Positions 1-7,491 are shown, counted from the stretch's first letter. The stretch is DNA of 8,258 nt from Oligoflexaceae bacterium (GCA_947474445.1 CANJJY010000197.1:1-8258); one strand, 5' to 3'. The notes: generated by a model not told the origin, from the sequence alone. Program-made: numbers and translations.

Positions 1-2086
1 GCAATTCATGAACCTGACGAATCTCGAGCTTTCTCATGTGCGCGGCATGTAGCTCCTGCGAAGGATAGCCGATCTCTTGAACGAGTTCGCGTGCTTGGCG
101 GCGAAAAGAACCCTGCTGATCGCTTTGAATAATCTGTTTGTTCGCCATAACTTCGCATTGAGCGACTAGGCGGAGGATGAGGTCGAGCGCCGTATCTTTT
201 GAACGAAAGCCCTGCCACTCATGATGGCGAATCGTATCGAGAATAGATTGCAGGTCTTTCAAATCGCGGCTCTCATTAATTTGAATCTGAGCCTTGTCGA
301 TCAATTGCTGCGTCGGATCTGGGAGAGGACGCGGAGCCAATCTTTCGCGGACCGAATCGAGGCTAAAATATCGCTGCAGGCGTGGGATGAGGTTTTCGAA
401 TTTGATCAGGAATATGGCCGTTTCTAAGGAGCGACCGTGACTCTGTTCGATCTGTATGGGCCAGCGTTCAATGGTGGAGGCGAGAAAAGGAGATTCGCTT
501 TTCAATTGTTCGCGGGCGGCATCGCTGATCCAAATGAAATTACCTAACCACTGGGCCGCGCTCAGCTGAGCGAGGACACGATGGCGTTCGCGTGGATTGA
601 GATTTTCCAAGCGGATTTCTATCTGAGCCTCTTGAGAATCGCTCTGCATAGATTGATCGATCCAGCTGAAATCGAGATGAAAAAATCCCTGAAGTCGGCT
701 GAATAGGGCCTCGATGCGAGTTTCCGAGAGGGAACGACCCAATTCTGGATCGAGCAACGGCATCAGACGGACTAGATGCTTGAGTCGTCTTTCGATGAGG
801 GGGAGAGCATCTAGATAGAGCACCGTTAGAATGAGGAGAGCCTCAGTGCAGCTCGAAAGGGTGCGCTCTGAATCGACGGCGACGGTCAGCTGAGAGCCCG
901 CCGCGTTGAGGCTGGTAATCTGCTCGCCGAAAGCGCGATGGATAATCTGTTCACATTGGAGCTGGCGCGCCCGGTAAAGAAAGGATGGAAGATGCGTGCG
1001 ACATTCCTCGTTGGGGTCATGATCGATCATCAAGACTGCGGTTCGGTACCCGAGCCACGTTTCTTTTTTACTCCCCTGGCCATAGTGATGCTGTTCGAGC
1101 AGACTCGCTGCGCGTTTGATGTTGAGGACCGATTGACTCCGGATATGCCTCGGGCGTCTATGCGCTAGGATCCACGAACGCACGCTCCAGATCAGGCAAG
1201 GAAATGCTTGTAGAGTCGCCGCCGCCCACAGTGCTTTTGACCCCACCCAAGGAGATGCATGAGCAGACTGGCCAAAGGTAGAAAGGGTCATCTGGCAGAG
1301 TATAAAGTTGGTAAGGGCTGCGATCCAAGAGCCGCTGAGAAAGAGAAAATTGCCGGATATCTTGCGCGTGAATTCCGCTCGCAAACTTCGCGTTTGGGAG
1401 TGGCCGAATCTTGATTTGACTTCGGTATCATGGACGCCTCGTCGATCGCGGTCTAGTCTCTTGTATTTGCCTTCGCTTGCGCCATGACTACCATCTTCTT
1501 TTTGTTTTTGATGAGCGAGCAGCTGAATCGTCCAAACGTAAAGAGGATAGAGAACCAGGCTGAGGTAAGCCCAACGAGCCATTCTCAAATTGGCTTCTTC
1601 AGGACTCTGCAGGGCTAGTGAACGAGCTTCCCAGATCGTCGGCGTCATAAAAGTTAGGGCGAGGCAAACGGCGAGACTCACGCGTTCGGATCGCTGCATG
1701 CCAGCAATCGCATTGAAGAATTCATCTGACGCGATGCCGATGACGAAGAAGCAAAGCACCATCAGACCGTGGCTCATTCCGAAAGGCAGCGCATAGGACG
1801 ACAGACTTTGCACGAGTCCTAGTCCGAGGCAGGCGAGCGCAATAGTCATGACATGCATGAGTTGCTCGGGCCAAGTGCCTTTGCGAAGCAGAATATTAAT
1901 GGCCAGCAGTCCACTGAACGTGGCGGCAAAGATATTTCCGGCAAAGAGAACCAAAAAGATAGTTTTGGGGCCTGACACGTCGGGTGCGATGCCGAGCGTG
2001 AGCCAAATACTCATCACGGTTGTCATAAACAACTGGAGGAGGAAAACTTGGGTCTCGGGCTTGCGCCATTGTCTCAGCAATTCCAC
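1..2086 (-). CDS. Large multi-span membrane protein of unknown family, 3' end outside window
   Basis: I do not recognise this protein. From the GTG at 2086-2084 the frame stays open for 695 codons to the left edge with no stop, so the C-terminus is missing. The start is chosen because AGGA lies 7 nt upstream and the frame is closed by a TGA about 45 nt further up. Hydrophobic stretches near residues 13-34, 42-66, 76-99, 106-122, 135-151, 171-191, 246-268 and 283-307 suggest eight spans. Basic residues after spans 2, 4, 6 and 8 and at the N-terminus (RQWRK) fit the positive-inside rule, with both ends in the cytoplasm. A hydrophilic, charged loop of about 50 residues separates spans 6 and 7. 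From about residue 308 onward at least 388 residues look soluble and mostly helical, with no catalytic motif that I can name. It starts one base after the kinase stop codon, so the two are very probably cotranscribed and translationally coupled. A sensory or transport partner of the kinase is only an inference. Confidence 0.85.
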   Translation of the reverse strand, partial: MELLRQWRKPETQVFLLQLFMTTVMSIWLTLGIAPDVSGPKTIFLVLFAGNIFAATFSGLLAINILLRKGTWPEQLMHVMTIALACLGLGLVQSLSSYALPFGMSHGLMVLCFFVIGIASDEFFNAIAGMQRSERVSLAVCLALTFMTPTIWEARSLALQSPEEANLRMARWAYLSLVLYPLYVWTIQLLAHQKQKEDGSHGASEGKYKRLDRDRRGVHDTEVKSRFGHSQTRSLRAEFTRKISGNFLFLSGSWIAALTNFILCQMTLSTFGQSAHASPWVGSKALWAAATLQAFPCLIWSVRSWILAHRRPRHIRSQSVLNIKRAASLLEQHHYGQGSKKETWLGYRTAVLMIDHDPNEECRTHLPSFLYRARQLQCEQIIHRAFGEQITSLNAAGSQLTVAVDSERTLSSCTEALLILTVLYLDALPLIERRLKHLVRLMPLLDPELGRSLSETRIEALFSRLQGFFHLDFSWIDQSMQSDSQEAQIEIRLENLNPRERHRVLAQLSAAQWLGNFIWISDAAREQLKSESPFLASTIERWPIQIEQSHGRSLETAIFLIKFENLIPRLQRYFSLDSVRERLAPRPLPDPTQQLIDKAQIQINESRDLKDLQSILDTIRHHEWQGFRSKDTALDLILRLVAQCEVMANKQIIQSDQQGSFRRQARELVQEIGYPSQELHAAHMRKLEIRQVHEL

Positions 2087-2087
2087 T

Positions 2088-3263
2088 TTAGCTTCCTGTC
2101 GCAGATAGGTTTTGAGGCCTCGGAATCAGCACGCGAAAGCAACTGCCTTTGTGCAGCTTGCTTTCTACTTCAATGAATCCACCGACATCCTGAACGATGC
2201 CATGACAGATCGACAATCCGAGTCCGGTCCCTTCGCCTTCGGATTTGCTCGTAAAGAAGGGATCGAAGATTTTTTTCAGCTGATCGTTGGGAATACCGAC
2301 TCCGGTATCGATGATTTCACCCACTGACCACGAACCTCTCTCATCATCAAGGCGATACGCCTTGAGAGTCAGGCGACCCCCACTAGGCATGGCCTGAACT
2401 GCGTTCTGAATGAGATTGAGGAATACCTGGGTGAGCTTATTGCGATTGCCGACGGCCGGAGTTCCTTCCGCGTCCATATCTTCGATGATATCGACCTTGT
2501 CGACAGCTCCACCGACATTGCAAAAGCGGAGGGCCGAACCCATGACTTCCTGCAATTCAAACTGTTCCTGATGACTCTTCTTGTCGATCAAGGCGGGTTG
2601 CTGGCGCGCAAAATCGAGCAGGTTTTCGACGATGGATTTGCAGCGTTTGGCGGCTGACTCGATTTCCTCCACATCCTGATAATGAGTGTTAGTTTTTTCC
2701 ATAGTGCGCAGGAGCATCTGAGAAAACAAGAGGATCCCACCGAGAGGATTGTTCAGCTCGTGGGCTATACCGCCGGCGAGAAGGCCGATCGAAGCCAATT
2801 TTTCGTTCTGAATCAATTGCGTCTGCAGCTGATGGGCCAGCGTCCGGTCCCGGTAGATGTGAAGAGATCCTTCCAATTGCCCGCTATTATCGGTGATAGG
2901 CTGGGTGTTTACCTCGAAGTAGCGACCCTCTGCCGTGGGTTTCAGCTCAAAGGTGGTCGACTCGTGAGTTTGTAGATGCTTTTTCATCTGGCAACCGGGA
3001 CAAGGAGTCTTTCGGGCTGCAAACATCTCATAGCATTTGCTGCCGATCACTTCTTTGATGTCTCGCTTGGCCTGTTGAGCGAGGGCGCGGTTGGCCTGTA
3101 AAATCTTAAAGTCTTTGTCGATCAGCATCAGAGGATCGACGATGGCATCGACCGTCGCCATCCATCGCCGCTTGAGGCCTTCGACGAATTCTATGCGATC
3201 CTCGGGACTGCTGCTCCGAGAAGTCGCCTGTTTCCCTTTGGTTTTACCTTCTAATTTGGACAT
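2088..3263 (-). CDS. Soluble PAS-domain sensor histidine kinase
   Basis: This is a 391-residue cytoplasmic histidine kinase with no signal peptide or membrane span. After a charged N-terminus (1-30) comes a PAS domain (about 34-139), then a HisKA dimerisation domain with the H-box IAHELNNP. His168 is the predicted phosphoacceptor, and the following E-x-x-N is the pattern associated with phosphatase activity in HisKA kinases. The ATPase domain shows the N-box NLIQNAVQAMP (Asn287), the G1 box DTGVGI (from Asp319), an F-box-like DPFFTSK, and the G2 box GEGTGLGL (343-350). The PAS domain has three cysteines (77, 88, 91) spaced C-x10-C-x2-C, which could sense redox state or bind a metal; that is inference. 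The start is the ATG at 3263, with GGAG 9 nt upstream; a longer frame from a TTG at 3326 has no ribosome site. No response regulator is visible nearby, so its target is unknown. The downstream membrane-protein gene begins one base after its stop. Confidence 0.93.
   Translation of the reverse strand: MSKLEGKTKGKQATSRSSSPEDRIEFVEGLKRRWMATVDAIVDPLMLIDKDFKILQANRALAQQAKRDIKEVIGSKCYEMFAARKTPCPGCQMKKHLQTHESTTFELKPTAEGRYFEVNTQPITDNSGQLEGSLHIYRDRTLAHQLQTQLIQNEKLASIGLLAGGIAHELNNPLGGILLFSQMLLRTMEKTNTHYQDVEEIESAAKRCKSIVENLLDFARQQPALIDKKSHQEQFELQEVMGSALRFCNVGGAVDKVDIIEDMDAEGTPAVGNRNKLTQVFLNLIQNAVQAMPSGGRLTLKAYRLDDERGSWSVGEIIDTGVGIPNDQLKKIFDPFFTSKSEGEGTGLGLSICHGIVQDVGGFIEVESKLHKGSCFRVLIPRPQNLSATGS
2092..2097 (-). 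promoter_or_regulatory. Ribosome binding site of the membrane-protein gene
   Basis: AGGAAG on the minus strand lies inside the last codons of the kinase gene. Counting from AGGA, it is 7 nt before the GTG at 2086. It supports the GTG start over the in-frame TTG and CTG just downstream or the ATG about 20 codons in. Confidence 0.6.
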
Positions 3264-3304
3264 TGCCCAAGTCTCCGCGCTACCCGACCTTTGCCACGAG
3301 GGAC

Positions 3305-3331
3305 TTATCGGCTGCAAAGGGCGCAAATGAA
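3305..3331 (-). promoter_or_regulatory. Possible promoter of the kinase gene, sigma-28-like
   Basis: The minus strand carries GCCGATAA at 3312-3305, an exact match to the -10 consensus of flagellar sigma-28 (FliA) promoters. At the expected 15-nt distance upstream the -35 core is TTCA (3331-3328), where TAAA is expected, so only half of it matches. A transcript from here would have a leader of about 35 nt before the ATG at 3263. The GATAAG part would also pass as a poor sigma-70 -10. This is a candidate only. Confidence 0.3.
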
Positions 3332-3347
3332 GGCACTTTTTTGCCTT
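3330..3347. repeat. Perfect 6-bp inverted repeat in the kinase leader
   Basis: AAGGCA and TGCCTT are separated by six bases (CTTTTT on the plus strand). It lies between the lon terminator and the kinase gene and overlaps the -35 side of the possible promoter at 3305-3331. It could be an operator or a small hairpin. No convincing T-run follows on either strand, so I do not call it a terminator. Confidence 0.35.
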
Positions 3348-3383
3348 GTGGGGAGCTTTGGGAGGATCTCGATCGAAGCATAT

Positions 3384-3415
3384 AAAAAAAGGCCGCAGAC
3401 GGATCGTCTGCGGCC
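3384..3415 (-). terminator. Intrinsic terminator of lon
   Basis: On the minus strand a perfect 10-bp GC-rich stem (GGCCGCAGAC with GTCTGCGGCC, plus strand 3391-3400 and 3406-3415) with a 5-nt loop is followed directly by seven Ts. It starts about 20 nt after the lon stop codon. It should end lon transcription and separate lon from the kinase operon. Confidence 0.93.
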
Positions 3416-3434
3416 TATTGAGAGCTCATGAGGC

Positions 3435-5960
3435 TCAGTGAGCGAAAGCTAATTCATGGGTTTCTGCTTCTGTGACTTTTTTGAGCTTCTCGAAGAGTTC
3501 GTCCTGCACTTCGCTGTTTGCGTCAGGATGCTTCCAAACGAGGGCGTGCATCAACACAGCATCCATATGCTCCACGGGGACGATCGTCAGATCTTTGAGG
3601 ATATTCTTGGGTAGATCGAGAATATCCTTCTCATTCTCTTTGGGAATGATGATCTTGCGTATTCCGCCGCGGTGGGCAGCCAGGATCTTTTCTTTGAGGC
3701 CGCCGATACCGAGTACGCGTCCCCGCAAGGTAATTTCACCTGTCATCGACACGTCTTTGCTGACTGGTCTCAAGGTGAGTGCACTCGTGAGTGCTGTCGC
3801 CATCGTCACGCCCGCGCTGGGACCGTCTTTCGGGATCGCTCCTTCTGGGACGTGGATATGGATATCGACCTTGGTGTAGAAGTCTTCGGCGATGCTAAGG
3901 AATTTGGCTCTCGAGCGAACATAACTGAGGGCTGCTTGAGCTGATTCCGTCATAACTTCGCCGAGTTTTCCCGTGATGATCTGTTTGCCGTTACCAGGCA
4001 CGACAGCTACTTCACACACGAGCAGATCTCCACCCACTTCCGTCCAAGCCATGCCTGTACACATGCCGGTTTCGTGGTGTGAGTTCTGATAGCCGATCCG
4101 GAACTTGCGCGGTCCCAGATACTTGTTGATTGTTTTCTCAGTGATCTTTTCGCTGATCGAATTGAGTTCGAGCTTGATCTTGTCTTTGATCGGCTTCAAT
4201 TCTTTGGAATCTGACTTGCTCTTGGCTTCTTCATGCGCATCGCTTTCGATCTTGCGCATGTGCTTGCGAGCGAGCTTCCTGCAGACCGAAGCGATTTCAC
4301 GCTCTAGACTCCGCACTCCGGATTCGCGGGTATAGTAGCGGATGAGCTCATGGACGGCCTTTGGCTGCCAATTCAGATCCTGATTCTCGAGTCCGTTCTC
4401 TTTCAGCTGCTTTGGAATCAAGTACTGATGGGCGATCGAGGCTTTTTCTTCTTCCGTGTAACCAGCCAGGGTGATGACTTCCATCCGATCGAGGAGCGGA
4501 CGGGGAATCGAGTGCAAAGAGTTGGCTGTCGCTAGAAAGAGGACCTTGGAAAGGTCATAGTCGAGATCAAGGTAATGGTCGCTGAAAGTATGGTTTTGCT
4601 CGGGATCGAGAACTTCGAGCAAAGCCGACGAAGGATCGCCGCGGAAGTCCTGAGACAGCTTGTCAATCTCATCGAGAAGGATGATGGGATTGGATTTGCC
4701 GGCTTTTTTCAGGGCATGAATGATCTTACCGGGCATGGAGCCTATATAAGTCCGTCGATGACCGCGGATTTCTGCTTCGTCCCTGACGCCGCCGAGAGCC
4801 ACGCGCACGAACCGTCGACCTGTGGCTGTGGCAACGCTGCGCGCCAAAGAAGTCTTGCCCACGCCTGGAGGTCCTACAAGGCACAAAATTGGGCCCTTCA
4901 TTTCATCCACTAAGGTGCGAACCGAGAGATACTCGAGGATGCGGTCTTTGACCTTCTCGAGACCAAAGTGGTCGCGATTGAGGACATCTTCCGCGTAGAT
5001 CGTATCGCGAATCTCTTCCGAAAAATCATTCCAAGGCAAAGTCAGGACGGTGTCGATGTAGTTTCTCACCACGGTCGCTTCAGCTGACATCGGCGACATG
5101 TGTTTGAGCTTCTTCACTTCCTTCATGAGCTTTTCGCGAGCTTCGTCAGATAGCTTCTTGGTTTTGATCTGATTTTCCAGCTCGGAAATTTCCTGACGGC
5201 CATCGTCACGGTCGCCCAGTTCTTTTTGGATCGCTTGCATCTGTTCGTTCAGATAGTACTCTTTCTGAGTTTTTTCCATCTGACGTTTAACGCGAGCTCT
5301 AATCTTCTTTTCGACCCGCATGATCTCGATTTCGGATTGAATATATCCGTAAAGATCCTCGAGTCGCTTGGCAGGATTCGTTTCTTCAAGCAGGCGCTGT
5401 TTGTCTTGCAGCTTGAGGTTGCTCAAATGCGCAACCAAAGTGTCAGCGAGCTTGGACTCATCTTCCATGGAGGCGATGGACAAGAGCATTTCAGGAGGAA
5501 TGCGCTTGTTCAAACGAACGTAATTGTCAAAAGACATTTTAACCGTTCGAACCAGCGCTTCGTTCTCTACGCCTTGACCACGCACTTCGACCAAGGGCTC
5601 TGCGCGGACGAGGAAGTATTCTTCCGTCTGCAAGAACTCTTGAATCCGCGCTCTTTTCTGTCCTTCGACGAGAACTTTCACCGTTCCATCGGGAAGACGC
5701 AAAAGCTGGAGGATGGTCGAAATCGTACCGACGGTGTAGATGTCTTCGGGAGCGGGCTCGTTGGTCTTCGCTTTGATTTGAGCTGCGAGCAAGATTTCCT
5801 TACTCGTACTCATGGCTTGTTCCAGAGCTTGAATCGATTTTTCGCGTCCTACGAAGAGTGGGACGACGGTCGACGGAAAAACCAGGATATCACGCAGAGG
5901 AAGTAGCGGAATTCTGACGGCCTCTGACTTATATGCTGGGTTTTTGGACTCATCCGACAT
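3435..5960 (-). CDS. lon: ATP-dependent protease Lon
   Basis: Lon is a cytoplasmic homo-oligomeric AAA+ protease that degrades misfolded proteins and specific regulators. The 841-residue protein has the N-terminal LON substrate-binding domain (about 16-205, beginning RIPLLPLRDILVFP) and a helical, coiled-coil-like region (about 210-310). The AAA+ module has Walker A GPPGVGKT (363-370), Walker B ILLDEID (about 427-433), a sensor Asn (480) and the arginine-finger region LLDR (Arg492). The protease domain has the catalytic Ser715 in KDGPSAG and Lys758 in GGLKEK, 43 residues apart as in E. coli Lon. It is longer than the 784-residue E. coli protein, mainly because of a charged, Lys/Ser/Glu-rich linker (about 569-605) and an acidic tail of about 34 residues after the last conserved segment. 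The start is the ATG at 5960: the AGGAGGGAG ribosome site lies between it and an upstream in-frame ATG at 5981, which excludes the latter. Terminators lie on both sides, so lon is probably transcribed alone. Confidence 0.98.
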   Translation of the reverse strand: MSDESKNPAYKSEAVRIPLLPLRDILVFPSTVVPLFVGREKSIQALEQAMSTSKEILLAAQIKAKTNEPAPEDIYTVGTISTILQLLRLPDGTVKVLVEGQKRARIQEFLQTEEYFLVRAEPLVEVRGQGVENEALVRTVKMSFDNYVRLNKRIPPEMLLSIASMEDESKLADTLVAHLSNLKLQDKQRLLEETNPAKRLEDLYGYIQSEIEIMRVEKKIRARVKRQMEKTQKEYYLNEQMQAIQKELGDRDDGRQEISELENQIKTKKLSDEAREKLMKEVKKLKHMSPMSAEATVVRNYIDTVLTLPWNDFSEEIRDTIYAEDVLNRDHFGLEKVKDRILEYLSVRTLVDEMKGPILCLVGPPGVGKTSLARSVATATGRRFVRVALGGVRDEAEIRGHRRTYIGSMPGKIIHALKKAGKSNPIILLDEIDKLSQDFRGDPSSALLEVLDPEQNHTFSDHYLDLDYDLSKVLFLATANSLHSIPRPLLDRMEVITLAGYTEEEKASIAHQYLIPKQLKENGLENQDLNWQPKAVHELIRYYTRESGVRSLEREIASVCRKLARKHMRKIESDAHEEAKSKSDSKELKPIKDKIKLELNSISEKITEKTINKYLGPRKFRIGYQNSHHETGMCTGMAWTEVGGDLLVCEVAVVPGNGKQIITGKLGEVMTESAQAALSYVRSRAKFLSIAEDFYTKVDIHIHVPEGAIPKDGPSAGVTMATALTSALTLRPVSKDVSMTGEITLRGRVLGIGGLKEKILAAHRGGIRKIIIPKENEKDILDLPKNILKDLTIVPVEHMDAVLMHALVWKHPDANSEVQDELFEKLKKVTEAETHELAFAH

Positions 5961-5969
5961 ACTGTTTGT

Positions 5970-5978
5970 CTCCCTCCT
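5970..5978 (-). promoter_or_regulatory. Strong ribosome binding site of lon
   Basis: AGGAGGGAG on the minus strand ends 9 nt before the ATG at 5960. It lies immediately downstream of another in-frame ATG (5981), which therefore cannot use it. This decides the lon start. Confidence 0.85.
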
Positions 5979-6023
5979 CATGGGTACACTTCGACGTCAC
6001 CTGCTTTTGCCGCCGGGTGCCGC

Positions 6024-6057
6024 TATAGGTCGCTATGCTTGATGATCTCATATAGGT
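6024..6057. repeat. Pair of TATAGGT direct repeats upstream of lon
   Basis: TATAGGT occurs at 6024-6030 and 6051-6057 on the plus strand (ACCTATA on the minus, coding-sense strand), with a 27-bp period. Both lie in the lon leader, 64 and 91 bp from the start codon. They could be regulator sites or -10-like elements; the role is unknown. No clear sigma-70, sigma-32 or CIRCE promoter element was found in the leader. Confidence 0.3.
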
Positions 6058-6103
6058 ATCTTAGCGCAATAAATATGAGGAAGACAGTCCTATTACTCGC
6101 GGT

Positions 6104-6132
6104 AAAAAGCAAAAAGGCTCTTTCGAGCCTTT
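6104..6132 (-). terminator. Intrinsic terminator after clpX, GAAA tetraloop
   Basis: On the minus strand AAAGGCTC and GAGCCTTT form a perfect 8-bp stem closed by a GAAA loop (plus strand 6113-6120 and 6125-6132). It is followed by a T-rich tract, five Ts, GC, then five more Ts. It begins about 40 nt after the clpX stop and should end the clpP-clpX transcript before lon. Confidence 0.88.
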
Positions 6133-6173
6133 CCTAGTCGCAGTAGATAAGATGTCATTTACTTAGAGGCAAC

Positions 6174-7475
6174 TCAGGTCCCACCGGTACCGAAGTCTCG
6201 ATCTTTCGTTTCCCGTGCGGCTGCAGCCGTAAATGCCGCAAGCTCTTCAGGAGTTCGATAGACGAGGATAGGCTGCGAACCATTGACGATCAACTCTTCA
6301 GTGATCACAACTTCTTTGATAGCCTTCTCAGAGGGGATCTCATACATGATTTCGAGCATCCCTTCTTCGAGAATCGCGCGAAGTCCGCGGGCGCCTGTCT
6401 TGCGTTTCAAAGCTTCTTTCACGACCGCGCGCAGAGCCCCTTCTGTGAACTTCAGGGTGACATTTTCGAAGTCGAAAAGTCTTTGGAACTGCTTGATGAT
6501 CGCGTTTTTGGGCTTCGTCAAAATTTCTATCATCGCTTCTTCGGTGAGCTGCGCCAGAGAGCAGATCACAGGGAGACGACCGATGAATTCAGGAATAAGA
6601 CCAAATTTCGCCAAGTCGGTCGTTGTCACTTTATTGAGCAGATCGGTGACATTTCGTTCGCGTTTGGAGAGGATTTCAGCTCCGAAACCGAGCGATGAGG
6701 TCTCGATACGCTGAGCGACTATATCCTCGAGGCCGGCAAAAGCTCCCCCGCATACGAAGAGGACGTTGCTCGTATCGACTTGCAGGAACTCCTGCTGAGG
6801 ATGCTTACGTCCACCGCGAGGAGGTACGTTAGCGATCGTGCCCTCGATGATTTTGAGCAAGGCCTGCTGAACGCCTTCACCCGATACATCGCGCGTGATC
6901 GATGGATTGTCTCCCTTACGAGCAATCTTATCGATTTCATCGATGTAGGCAATTCCTCTCTGAGCCAATTCGACATCGTAGTCAGCATTCTGGAGGAGAT
7001 TGAGAATAATGTTCTCAACGTCTTCTCCCACGTAACCGGCTTCCGTCAAGTTAGTGGCATCAGAGATGGTGAAAGGTACATTGAGAATACGTGCCAAAGT
7101 CTGAGCGAGGAGCGTTTTACCGCTTCCTGTTGGACCGATGAGAAGAATATTGGATTTGGTCAATTCCACTTCATCTGGACTCGATTTGTGATCGATCCGC
7201 TTGTAGTGGTTATGAACCGCAACCGATAGAATCTTCTTCGCTCGCTCTTGACCGATGACGTATTCGTCCAAGATACGCTTGATGTCTTTGGGGTTTGGAA
7301 TCTTATTGCTGGGATTCAGCAATTCCTCTTTTTCAACTTCTTCGGCAATAATGTCATTACAAAGCTGAATACACTCGTCACAGATGTATACATTGGGACC
7401 GGCAATCAGCTTTTTGACTTCTTTTTGACCCTTACCACAGAAGCTGCAGTGCAGACCGCTATCTTTGCTGGCCAT
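6174..7475 (-). CDS. clpX: ATP-dependent unfoldase subunit ClpX of the ClpXP protease
   Basis: ClpX forms a hexamer that recognises tagged substrates, unfolds them with ATP and feeds them into ClpP. The 433-residue protein has an N-terminal zinc-binding domain with Cys10, Cys13, Cys32 and Cys35. The AAA+ module follows, with Walker A GPTGSGKT (114-121), Walker B AYIDEID (around Asp179-Glu180), the pore-1 loop GYVG (147-150) and the RKH pore loop (223-225). The ClpP-docking loop reads LGF (262-264), where E. coli has IGF. An arginine finger is at Arg300 (FIGR) and sensor-2 Arg363 is in GARGLR. Length is normal for the family. The start is the ATG at 7475, with AAGGGAG ending 9 nt upstream; an ATG three codons earlier overlaps that site, and the still longer frame from a TTG at 7541 has no support. 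It lies 89 bp after clpP with no terminator between, so the two are probably cotranscribed. Confidence 0.98.
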   Translation of the reverse strand: MASKDSGLHCSFCGKGQKEVKKLIAGPNVYICDECIQLCNDIIAEEVEKEELLNPSNKIPNPKDIKRILDEYVIGQERAKKILSVAVHNHYKRIDHKSSPDEVELTKSNILLIGPTGSGKTLLAQTLARILNVPFTISDATNLTEAGYVGEDVENIILNLLQNADYDVELAQRGIAYIDEIDKIARKGDNPSITRDVSGEGVQQALLKIIEGTIANVPPRGGRKHPQQEFLQVDTSNVLFVCGGAFAGLEDIVAQRIETSSLGFGAEILSKRERNVTDLLNKVTTTDLAKFGLIPEFIGRLPVICSLAQLTEEAMIEILTKPKNAIIKQFQRLFDFENVTLKFTEGALRAVVKEALKRKTGARGLRAILEEGMLEIMYEIPSEKAIKEVVITEELIVNGSQPILVYRTPEELAAFTAAAARETKDRDFGTGGT

Positions 7476-7484
7476 AGAACTCAT

Positions 7485-7491
7485 CTCCCTT
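7485..7491 (-). promoter_or_regulatory. Ribosome binding site of clpX
   Basis: AAGGGAG on the minus strand ends 9 nt before the ATG at 7475. It directly abuts the alternative ATG at 7484, which is too close to use it. This favours a protein beginning MASKDSG. Confidence 0.7.

Noticed and set aside
6..218. Short minus-strand frame of 70 codons, and several short plus-strand frames between 221 and 2108
   Set aside because: All lie within the long minus-strand membrane-protein frame (1-2086) in other phases. The long frame, with its ribosome site and regular topology, explains the region better.
3264..3326. Longer kinase N-terminus starting at a TTG
   Set aside because: There is no ribosome site before the TTG, the added residues are low in family similarity, and it would start inside the possible promoter region. 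The ATG at 3263 has GGAG at good spacing.
5226..5906. Plus-strand open frame of 226 codons opposite lon
   Set aside because: It lies entirely antisense to the conserved N-terminal and helical regions of Lon, has no convincing ribosome site, and its protein resembles no known family. It is a shadow of the lon codon pattern.
5961..6103. Heat-shock sigma-32 promoter before lon (CCTCATAT resembles its -10)
   Set aside because: No CTTGAA-like -35 lies at the expected distance upstream, so the partial -10 likeness is not enough. A CIRCE dyad is also absent.
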